This document shows positions 6,935-12,473 of a stretch of 12,473 nt of DNA, in pieces (position 1 is the stretch's first letter; every line of letters starts with the position of its first letter). The stretch lies in contig QMQA01000010.1 in NCBI GenBank assembly GCA_003648845.1, positions 1-12,473 of the forward strand, read 5' to 3'. A program made the position numbers and the translations under genes. The notes under the pieces are model-generated. The model had not been told where the DNA came from. It made no database searches and saw nothing but the letters and a program-made list of their open reading frames with translations. The DNA comes from Candidatus Aerophobota bacterium (GTDB lineage Bacteria; Aerophobota; Aerophobia; Aerophobales; B3-G15).

Positions 6935-6983
6935 GTGAATCAACAGAAAAAGCCAAAACACCTTGACATCTTTCTCGCCCATT

Positions 6984-7838
6984 TTATCCCTCTAAGGATT
7001 TTTTAAAAATTAGCGGTGCAAAGAAGAAAACCCATAATCCCATTATAATATACCGCAGCAACTCACACAAATAGATAGTAGGGAGGATTTTTTTCGGTCC
7101 AGTTCGAATAATAAACAAGACAACAAGACCTACTAACCCTTTAAGAAATTGTTTCTTAGGGGGAGCTTGTTCAACAAACCTGATGTATTTATTTTCCAAC
7201 GTACTACCTACCCCCATTCCCACAAGGAAACCAAAGACTTTTGCTGAATAGAGGGTATGATAAAATGCAAATAATACAAGAGGCAAACAGATGAATATTG
7301 TCATCTTGGTCAGCAAAGACAAATTCACAGATTTTTTATCAATAACACCGTATATCTTAATGAAGAAAAAAGTAATGCTCAGCCCTATTAAAATACCTCC
7401 TATAACATCGTGCGGATAATGAAGCCCAAGATAAACTCTGGAAAAAGAGACAAGGATAATAAAAATTACTCCCAGGCACAATAAAAATCTTTTTTTAGTT
7501 TCACCTGCCACATATGACCAGAAGGTAGTTGTTCCTTGTGAATGTGCACTGGGAAAACCTGGAGTTTCTGCGGTTACTCCGTTATGCAGTATCTTAACTA
7601 AGGAAGCTGGAGGGCGAGGGAGGCAGAAAAGGTCTTTCAAAAATAAATTCACAAATGCCGATAGGGAGAAAAGTAAAGATAACCTAAAGCCCCATTTTTT
7701 ACTAACGCACCAGTAAATAATTGGAACGATCAACATATAAAAGGTCTCTGACCCAAGGTAAGTGATAGCCTTAAAAAGCACATCAATGGTAGAATTAGAA
7801 ATGGATTGGACAAAAAGAATTATTTGAATCTCGCTCAT
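6984..7838 (-). CDS. PAP2-superfamily phosphatase
   Basis: All three PAP2 (type 2 phosphatidic acid phosphatase) motifs are intact in this 284-residue membrane protein: K68...R75-P76 (KDLFCLPRP), P96-S97-A98-H99 (PSAHSQG), and S133-R134...H140...D144 (SRVYLGLHYPHD). H99 would act as general acid and H140 as the nucleophile that becomes phosphorylated. Substrates of the family include undecaprenyl pyrophosphate, phosphatidic acid and other lipid or sugar phosphates. A hydrophobic C-terminal part of about 130 residues continues beyond the catalytic core, longer than in minimal members, with further predicted membrane helices. No strong ribosome-binding site is visible before the ATG (7836-7838). 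It lies downstream of the MoxR/DUF58 operon in the same orientation, 126 bases away. Co-transcription is possible but not shown. An envelope lipid-recycling role is inference. Confidence 0.9.
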   Translation of the reverse strand: MSEIQIILFVQSISNSTIDVLFKAITYLGSETFYMLIVPIIYWCVSKKWGFRLSLLFSLSAFVNLFLKDLFCLPRPPASLVKILHNGVTAETPGFPSAHSQGTTTFWSYVAGETKKRFLLCLGVIFIILVSFSRVYLGLHYPHDVIGGILIGLSITFFFIKIYGVIDKKSVNLSLLTKMTIFICLPLVLFAFYHTLYSAKVFGFLVGMGVGSTLENKYIRFVEQAPPKKQFLKGLVGLVVLFIIRTGPKKILPTIYLCELLRYIIMGLWVFFFAPLIFKKSLEG

Positions 7839-7921
7839 AGTCCAATTCTTCTTTTCTGGGATTTATCAAAAGCACAAAATAAGATGAAGTGTTGATGGAA
7901 AAGCTCAGATTTAGTGAAATC

Positions 7922-7988
7922 CTAACCGGGAATAAGATAAGATCAAGCAACACTCGCTTTAAATTTAGCTGCCCAACCGACTAACTAC
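7922..7988. repeat. Degenerate CTAACCGG-type repeat units at the DUF58 gene 3' end
   Basis: An exact CTAACCGG unit lies at 7922-7929. CCAACCGACTAACTAC at 7973-7988 matches two adjacent units of the same 8-base family with a few changes. The second stretch overlaps the last codons of the DUF58 gene (stop at 7965-7967). They resemble the longer array at 11325-11388. Two short matches could be chance, but their position at a gene 3' end repeats the pattern at the other two boundaries. I see no convincing promoter or terminator in the rest of the 126-base gap. Confidence 0.4.
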
Positions 7989-9290
7989 CTGTACTTTCCG
8001 CCGGCCAAGAATCCTCTCAATCTTTTTCATCCTCTCATACCACCGGTAAGCTTTCTCCAGATTTTCTGCTTCTCTCCAGGGCTCTGCAGGCTGGATTATG
8101 ATAAGCTGATGGCGTCTTCTTATCTCATCGATAAGCTGCAAAATGTCCACTATTTCACCAGCCAGCTGGCTGATTAACAAAAACTGCCTTTCCTCATTCA
8201 TTTGACGGGATAGGCCGGCCAAAAATCTATAAGGCTCACTTAGTCTGTTCCGGATTACTTTTGCCTCAAACTCAAGTACCCTTTTGACTTTTTTCTCTTT
8301 CATTCTATTTAAAAATCTTTTTATCTCAAAGGAAGAGAAAGGGTCAATTAAAATATCAATATCCTCAAGGTCAACTTTCATACTTTCAAGCACATACCCC
8401 ATAGCCATTTTTAAAATTTTACGGGGGTTTTGCTCTACAGAATGCAAAATCACTTTTTCCCCATCTTGAACGGTAACTCCTAAAGGATACCCCTGCTCGG
8501 CAGCTCCCAGACAGGTATTGAGGAAGTTAGTAGCAAGCTTATCTTGAGATACAGGCCCTGCAGCTCTTATATCATAAATTACATGAGCCCCCTGACCCGC
8601 TTCCCGGAAAAACTCCTTCACCATCAACCTTCCACATCGAGCAGTTGCCTTCCAGTCAACATGATGAAGCGTATCTCCTGGAATATACTCTCTTGTGTCA
8701 GCATACTCTGTTCCAGGTCCCTTAAATGGTACAGGAATTTCCCCTGCCCCTCCTCTTCCTTCCCGCAAAAGAAAAAGTGTTGCCCGAACCAGGACAACCA
8801 TAACCCGGGGAAGAACCTTAAGGGAAAGATCAAAAGGAATATTTCCCTCTTTTTTTGTCAGTCTATAAGGGCCAAAAACCTCTGCTTTTATTTTATCTGC
8901 GGTATAGTTACCCGAGAGCTCTGATGAGACTAACAGCTCAAGATTATATTTTCCTCCTCTTATCTGATCCGGCCTTATTCTTGCCTCTTTTAAGGGAAAG
9001 GATAAGCTTACCACAAGCTCTGTTGTAGCCTGACAGGAAAGGTTGATGATTTTGCTCTGCCCGGCAACTAAAACTACCCTCACACTGTTTGAGTTAAACT
9101 TAACCAGCTCTTTTAATCTTTTTACAGCTCTTTTGGCCTTTTTATAATCATAAAAAAGAAATCCTCCGATACTTAAAGCTAAAGCTACAAGAAAAGGGTC
9201 TACAAACAAAGCCGCAAGTCCACAACAAGCTAACAGTATAAGAAGAACCTTCCACCCTCTCTCGGTAAGAAACCCAATGTTCAGGTTCAT
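7965..9290 (-). CDS. DUF58 domain protein, MoxR-associated
   Basis: The 441-residue protein starts with two adjacent membrane helices (about 13-30 and 33-48). A beta-rich region (about 68-165) follows, then the DUF58 signature EYIPGDTLHHVDWKATAR at 201-218 with RLMVKEFFRE just after it. DUF58 proteins are encoded next to MoxR ATPases and have a VWA-like C-terminal half, although a canonical MIDAS motif is not obvious here. The ATG (9288-9290) overlaps the MoxR stop (ATGA), indicating translational coupling, and no separate strong ribosome-binding site is seen. The protein probably acts at the membrane as a substrate or partner of MoxR in envelope or complex maturation; this is inferred from genomic association. 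The last codons (VVSRLGS) lie in a sequence related to the short repeats seen at the other gene ends of this operon. Confidence 0.88.
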   Translation of the reverse strand: MNLNIGFLTERGWKVLLILLACCGLAALFVDPFLVALALSIGGFLFYDYKKAKRAVKRLKELVKFNSNSVRVVLVAGQSKIINLSCQATTELVVSLSFPLKEARIRPDQIRGGKYNLELLVSSELSGNYTADKIKAEVFGPYRLTKKEGNIPFDLSLKVLPRVMVVLVRATLFLLREGRGGAGEIPVPFKGPGTEYADTREYIPGDTLHHVDWKATARCGRLMVKEFFREAGQGAHVIYDIRAAGPVSQDKLATNFLNTCLGAAEQGYPLGVTVQDGEKVILHSVEQNPRKILKMAMGYVLESMKVDLEDIDILIDPFSSFEIKRFLNRMKEKKVKRVLEFEAKVIRNRLSEPYRFLAGLSRQMNEERQFLLISQLAGEIVDILQLIDEIRRRHQLIIIQPAEPWREAENLEKAYRWYERMKKIERILGRRKVQVVSRLGS

Positions 9291-10237
9291 TCTTTCTTAA
9301 CCAGTGTTTCCTTCAAAGCTTGCTGAATAAGCATATCCTCTGAGATCTCCTCCATCTCTGCCTCGGGAGCTAAAACAACTCTGTGGGAGAGGACAAAGGG
9401 CGCAATCTGTTTCACATCATCGGGTATAACGTAATCTCTTCCCTGAAGATAGGCTCTTGCCCTTGCTCCTTTGAAAAGCCATATAGATGCCCTGGGACTT
9501 GGTCCTATTCTTACAGAATCTTTTTTCCTTAACCCATCAACTAACATCAGAATGTACTCTTTTACCCTGTCAGAGATATGTACTTTTTTTACCCTATCAA
9601 TCTCTACCAGAAGGTCCTCAGGTTTTGCCCGGGCCCTAATCTCGGGTGCCTCAAGCTCATCAATGCGAGAGATTATCTCCATCTCCTCAGAAAAAGAAGG
9701 ATAATCTATCTCTATTTTAAAGGCAAAGCGATCTATTTGAACCTCGGTTAAAGGGTAGGTTCCTGCACCTCCAAAGGGAATCTGAGTGGCAATTACAACA
9801 AAAGGAGAGGGAAGAGGGAAAGTTTCTCCTTCAATTGAAACCTGTCTCTCCTGCATAACTTCTAAAAGGGCAGCCTGTGCTTTTGGAGTTGCTCTGTTTA
9901 GCTCATCACAGAATAAAATGTTGGTAAACACGGGACCTTTTCTTATTTGAAAGGTGGCTTCCTTAGGATTAAAAACAGAGGTTCCCAGAATATCTGCAGG
10001 TAAAAGATCCGGTGTCATCTGCAATCTGTGAAAATTCCCTCCTATGGCCTTTGCAAAACAGCTTGCAATAAAAGTTTTCCCCGTGCCCGGGTTTCCCTCA
10101 AGTAAAATGTGCCCCTCGGACAAAAGAGCTACAAGAAGGGCTTCTATTATCCTCCCTTTCCCTATCACCTTTGATGTTATCTCCTCTAAGATATCATGGA
10201 CAAGCTCTGGATGCTTGTTTCTTGTTCCCTCATCCAT
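9287..10237 (-). CDS. MoxR-family AAA+ ATPase
   Basis: With start ATG 10237 the protein has 316 residues. It carries Walker A GNPGTGKT (48-55), Walker B ILFCDELNRA (107-116), the region ALLEVMQERQVSIEGE (123-138), and the C-terminal lid with GPSPRA, which contains the sensor-2-type arginine, and YVIPDDV. MoxR ATPases are chaperone-like AAA+ proteins that act on protein complexes. The neighbouring DUF58 and DUF4350 genes are typical companions. One oddity is the sensor-1 region. It reads ATQIPFGGAGTYPL, whereas the family usually has ATQNP followed by an acidic residue; Ile153 replaces Asn. An upstream in-frame ATG at 10268-10270 would add 11 basic residues. GAAGGGGGG at 10251-10243 is better placed for ATG 10237, so that start is preferred. 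Confidence 0.92.
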   Translation of the reverse strand: MDEGTRNKHPELVHDILEEITSKVIGKGRIIEALLVALLSEGHILLEGNPGTGKTFIASCFAKAIGGNFHRLQMTPDLLPADILGTSVFNPKEATFQIRKGPVFTNILFCDELNRATPKAQAALLEVMQERQVSIEGETFPLPSPFVVIATQIPFGGAGTYPLTEVQIDRFAFKIEIDYPSFSEEMEIISRIDELEAPEIRARAKPEDLLVEIDRVKKVHISDRVKEYILMLVDGLRKKDSVRIGPSPRASIWLFKGARARAYLQGRDYVIPDDVKQIAPFVLSHRVVLAPEAEMEEISEDMLIQQALKETLVKKE

Positions 10238-10242
10238 TTTTA

Positions 10243-10250
10243 CCCCCCTT
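10243..10250 (-). promoter_or_regulatory. Ribosome-binding site deciding the moxR start
   Basis: On the - strand AAGGGGGG (10250-10243) ends 5 bases before ATG 10237, and its AAGG part is 9 bases away. The upstream in-frame ATG at 10270 has GAGGGG (10278-10273) only 2 bases away. Both starts are possible; the inner one is favoured by spacing. Confidence 0.5.
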
Positions 10251-10276
10251 CTTTTTGTTTTTAACCTCATCGCCCC

Positions 10277-10330
10277 TCAACCGACTCAACTGACTAAAAC
10301 CGATCAATGTTGAACCTCGACCGTTGAACG
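10277..10330. repeat. Composite repeat at the DUF4350/MoxR junction (25-base direct repeat copy 1 plus degenerate 8-mers)
   Basis: Bases 10306-10330 are an exact copy of 11297-11321 (25 of 25). Inside, 7-base units are visible: GTTGAAC at 10309-10315, CTCGACC at 10316-10322 and GTTGAAC again at 10323-10329. Next to it, 10277-10304 contains TCAACCGA, CTCAACTGA and CTAAAACCGA, which are degenerate relatives of the 8-base units in the 11325-11388 array. Most of this lies inside the 3' end of the DUF4350 gene (stop at 10294-10296), so the repeat encodes the protein's last residues. Confidence 0.85.
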
Positions 10331-11274
10331 TTTTTTAAAATTTCCCTATCCCAATCAGGATGTCTTTGCAAAATATCTTGTATGTCCCCTTCAGGCTGTA
10401 TCTTTTTCTTTTTAAACCTCATCCATACAGTGAGTATCACCAGAACAAGAAAAATGGAATATCTTATCTCAAATCTGGAGGCAATCTGATAGATTTTTAT
10501 CTGTATCTTCTTCATTTTTGGGAAAAGAGTCATAGGATGATGGGAAGTATCAATAAACACCTTTTTTTCTTTAATAATAGTTTTTAAAAATTTCCGGTTT
10601 TCCTCCTCATTTAGCATAGAATTTATGAACAGGCTGGAGTCAGCGATGAGTAAAATTTTCCCCTTTCCGTAACCAACCTCTCCTATCATTGGAAAAGGTC
10701 CGTTATCCTCACCCTTTTCTCTTTTTCCATTTAAATTATCATCGAAGAAACTAAAAGAACTGGATGTAGCAAGAACTTTCCCTTCCAGCCTGTTGAATTT
10801 TAGAGAGGTAGGATAGTTAAACATCAAACTCTTAATATCAGCCAAAGGACCTTTTATATCTACAGCTTTTACCAAAGGAGAGGATTTACCTCGAAAAAGA
10901 GGATCCACCACCAGATGATGAGAAAAACGCGTCTTCAGCCCCAAACCTTTAAGGATGGAGTTAGCTGAGCCGAAATCATCAGCTAAAATAAGCACACCTC
11001 CTGCTTTAATATATCTTGAAATGATTGATATCTCTTCACTGTTGTAAGTGCCTGAAGGGCCAATTATAAAAAGGACAGTTTCAGAGGGAAAACGAAAAAG
11101 CTCAGTACCGGATAAAGAATCTGTGGAAAATGCTTTGGTTTCTTTTTGAAAATCTTTCAGTCCATTCCAGAAAGGATTATCCAGATGAAAATCATCAAAG
11201 GGAGGAAAAAAACGTATCAGAAACATCACCACCACTACTCCTGCCAGACACCCTAAAATTAATGCTCCTTTCAT
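10294..11274 (-). CDS. DUF4350 domain protein, MoxR-operon component
   Basis: The 326-residue protein has an N-terminal membrane helix (about 4-22) and a globular domain resembling DUF4350, a Rossmann-like, GATase-like fold. Its typical segments are YIKAGGVLILADDFGSANSIL (88-108) and GKGKILLIADSSLFIN (203-218). A second helix (about 271-287) precedes a basic cytoplasmic-looking tail. Such proteins occur beside MoxR and DUF58 genes; no catalytic activity is established. DDNLNGKREKGED at 178-190 resembles a calcium-binding EF-hand-type loop. AGGGA upstream of ATG 11274 is a suitable ribosome-binding site. The last residues (VQRSRFNI, 316-323) are encoded by one copy of the 25-base direct repeat, so the C-terminus may be recent, non-conserved sequence. 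Only about two dozen bases separate it from the longest moxR reading. Confidence 0.78.
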   Translation of the reverse strand: MKGALILGCLAGVVVVMFLIRFFPPFDDFHLDNPFWNGLKDFQKETKAFSTDSLSGTELFRFPSETVLFIIGPSGTYNSEEISIISRYIKAGGVLILADDFGSANSILKGLGLKTRFSHHLVVDPLFRGKSSPLVKAVDIKGPLADIKSLMFNYPTSLKFNRLEGKVLATSSSFSFFDDNLNGKREKGEDNGPFPMIGEVGYGKGKILLIADSSLFINSMLNEEENRKFLKTIIKEKKVFIDTSHHPMTLFPKMKKIQIKIYQIASRFEIRYSIFLVLVILTVWMRFKKKKIQPEGDIQDILQRHPDWDREILKNVQRSRFNIDRF

Positions 11275-11296
11275 CTTTTTCCCTTTTTACCTCACT

Positions 11297-11321
11297 AATG
11301 TTGAACCTCGACCGTTGAACG
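11297..11321. repeat. 25-base direct repeat, copy 2 (heptamer-based)
   Basis: This copy is identical over 25 bases to 10306-10330, in the same orientation and 991 bases away. It contains GTTGAAC at 11300-11306, CTCGACC at 11307-11313 and GTTGAAC at 11314-11320, a 7-base periodicity with a diverged middle unit. Here it lies wholly in the gap between the DUF4129-like and DUF4350 genes, directly beside the 8-base tandem array. Confidence 0.9.
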
Positions 11322-11324
11322 AAC

Positions 11325-11388
11325 ATAACTGACAAACCGGCTAACCGGCTAACCGGCTAACCGGCTAACCGATTAACTGACTAATCGG
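11325..11388. repeat. 8-base tandem repeat array (CTAACCGG type)
   Basis: Eight consecutive 8-base units can be read: ATAACTGA, CAAACCGG, CTAACCGG three times (11341-11364), CTAACCGA, TTAACTGA and CTAATCGG. On the - strand the core unit is CCGGTTAG. The left part fills the gap between two - strand genes. The right part (from 11373) is the 3' end of the DUF4129-like gene, so the array includes its stop codon (TAA at 11375-11373) and encodes the final residues (DRLVS). Exact tandem copies suggest growth by replication slippage. It is too short and regular to be a CRISPR array. Confidence 0.9.
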
Positions 11389-12473
11389 TCAAACCGCTTC
11401 TCTACCTCCTTCACTTCTTCCTCACTCACTCCCCCTGGAGCATAGAGACACTTCTCCGCAACAAATGAGATAAACTCAAAATCCTTTTCTTTCTCCCCCA
11501 GCCTGCCTCTCACCAGTTCCAGATACTCCCTTATGGTATGACTTAAGGCCTGGTGAATACCGGTAATATGAGCCACAAGGTCTGTTGCCTGGAGATATAT
11601 CCTCACAGGCTCCGCTATTTCTTTTTCTCCGGCAGTTATTTCCTCTGCGGCTACCTTTTCTTCTTTCTTTTCTACTCCTTCAATTTCCCTCACTTTTTTT
11701 TCTTTTTTACGAGTTATGCCAATAAAGATAGCTAAAAGAGAGAAAATAGGAAGCAGGGTAAAAGGGTTAATCACTAAAACCTTCTCTTCTCGATCTAAAG
11801 ACAAAATCCAGGCCTCTCGTGGACGCAAGAAAACATTTATCCTCTCCCACCCTGAAAATCTTAAAAGAGGGATATTAAATTTCACTTTAAAACTTTTCCC
11901 TTTAACAGTAGTGGTTACATCTTTTTTTTCTGTAACCACCCTCACCATTGCACCTTTCATAACATCACCCTTAAGCTCAACCTCTCCCTTAAGCTCTAAG
12001 GGGAAAGGGGGAGCTGCTATCAGAGGCAAATCAAGCACCATAGAGGGTACCTTATAAGTTACAGGAATATTTATAATTAAGCTCGCGGGGGCAATTGCAC
12101 CCCTGGGAGGAGTGAAAACACTTAAAGGAAAAATTCTACCTGCACCGGCTGGCAGGGACAGCCGGGTTTGAAACCTTCCCTGCGAGTCACTCCTTACCTG
12201 AATTATCCTCTGGCCTGCTTTTATCTTAACTGGATACTCCACCAGAGGTAGCCCCTCTAAGGTGAGCTTTCCCTCTAATCTGAAAGGCAGAACCGGATAT
12301 ACAGGCTCCTCGTAGCTTACCTCAATCAGGGGAGCATAAAAAACAGGCTCCAGCAGAATCCTGTTGGAAGTAGATGAATAAAATTTTTCCCTGTCCTTTC
12401 CCTGTGGAATAAAGCTGGCAAGCACCTGAACATATCTTTTATATAAAAAAGGCAAATCTACCTTTGCTTTAAA
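11373..12473 (-). CDS. Large membrane protein with Ig-like region and DUF4129-like tail (5' end outside window)
   Basis: The frame is open to the window edge, so the true start lies beyond 12473; 366 C-terminal residues are visible. About visible residues 65-136 hold an Ig-like or carboxypeptidase-regulatory-like beta domain (PFRLEGKLTLEGLPLVEYPV, then VRSDSQGRFQ). A second beta-rich segment (about 155-225) follows. Next is one membrane helix (about 232-253), a highly charged region rich in Lys and Glu (254-290) and a cytoplasmic helical tail. The tail (TIREYLELVRGRL, then a Tyr-Ala-Pro and SEEEVKEVEKRFDRL) resembles the C-terminal part of DUF4129 proteins, which are frequent in MoxR/DUF58/transglutaminase clusters. 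The TTG at 12455 is only an arbitrary internal start. It is the first visible gene of the operon; the end of its coding sequence lies in a tandem repeat array. Confidence 0.72.
   Translation of the reverse strand, partial: FKAKVDLPFLYKRYVQVLASFIPQGKDREKFYSSTSNRILLEPVFYAPLIEVSYEEPVYPVLPFRLEGKLTLEGLPLVEYPVKIKAGQRIIQVRSDSQGRFQTRLSLPAGAGRIFPLSVFTPPRGAIAPASLIINIPVTYKVPSMVLDLPLIAAPPFPLELKGEVELKGDVMKGAMVRVVTEKKDVTTTVKGKSFKVKFNIPLLRFSGWERINVFLRPREAWILSLDREEKVLVINPFTLLPIFSLLAIFIGITRKKEKKVREIEGVEKKEEKVAAEEITAGEKEIAEPVRIYLQATDLVAHITGIHQALSHTIREYLELVRGRLGEKEKDFEFISFVAEKCLYAPGGVSEEEVKEVEKRFDRLVS

Noticed and set aside
6935..6983. Bidirectional terminator between the convergent operons
   Set aside because: I could not find a stable inverted repeat with a T-run in this 49-base gap.
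7839..7964. Promoter for the PAP2 gene
   Set aside because: On the - strand a GATAAA-like -10 exists, but no acceptable -35 lies at the right distance. Read-through from the DUF58 gene is equally possible.
8544..8924. 126-codon open frame on the + strand
   Set aside because: It is antisense to the DUF58 gene with its conserved EYIPGD...DWKATAR motif, and the translation looks like low-complexity antisense sequence.
11325..11388. CRISPR-like array
   Set aside because: The units are 8 bases with no spacers, so this is a simple tandem repeat.
11716..12057. 113-codon open frame on the + strand
   Set aside because: It is antisense to the DUF4129-like protein, whose domain pattern fits the operon. 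The frame shows only Ser/Thr-rich antisense sequence.

Overview
The window is moderately AT-rich bacterial DNA with short intergenic gaps. Lysine and arginine are often encoded by AAA and AGA/AGG, and isoleucine often by ATA. The gene set points to an anaerobic or corrinoid-using bacterium, probably of an uncultivated lineage: a Dpp/Opp peptide transporter, a free-standing methionine-synthase-activation-type protein, OsmC, DUF1616 and a MoxR/DUF58 cluster. No rRNA or taxonomic marker is present, so the lineage is a guess. I see no phage, integrase, transposase, tRNA, rRNA or CRISPR locus.

Layout. Genes on the + strand fill about 1-6934 and genes on the - strand fill about 12473-6984; the two sets converge at a 49-base gap. 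(1) 1-2217 is the end of a peptide/nickel-type ABC transporter operon: the permease C-terminus (DppC-like) and two ATPases (DppD, DppF). Both ATPases carry the same C-terminal four-cysteine pattern. (2) 2218-3615 holds a promoter-like sequence, a possible 15-residue leader peptide and an MFS exporter of the fosmidomycin-resistance type. (3) 3616-3731 holds a REP-like or terminator-like hairpin and the ribosome-binding site of the next operon. (4) 3732-6934 is a tight five-gene operon whose genes overlap or lie 4-9 bases apart: OsmC-like protein, B12-dependent methionine synthase activation-domain protein, membrane-anchored TPR protein, YdjM-type membrane metal-dependent hydrolase, and DUF1616 membrane protein. 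(5) 6984-7838 is a PAP2-type phosphatase on the - strand. (6) 12473-7965 is a - strand operon, read in the order large membrane protein with a DUF4129-like tail (its start lies outside the window), DUF4350 protein, MoxR AAA+ ATPase, DUF58 protein. This is a recognisable MoxR-DUF58 gene neighbourhood.

How the genes may work together. The Dpp genes import peptides or a similar solute. The MoxR ATPase probably remodels or activates a membrane-associated complex made with the DUF58, DUF4350 and DUF4129-like proteins. The YdjM, DUF1616 and PAP2 proteins are all membrane proteins of envelope-related families.

The most unusual structure is a set of related short repeats at three gene 3' ends in the MoxR operon: an 8-base tandem array (CTAACCGG-type), an exact 25-base direct repeat with 7-base internal periodicity, and degenerate relatives. 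These repeats run into the coding sequences and supply the last residues of the encoded proteins.
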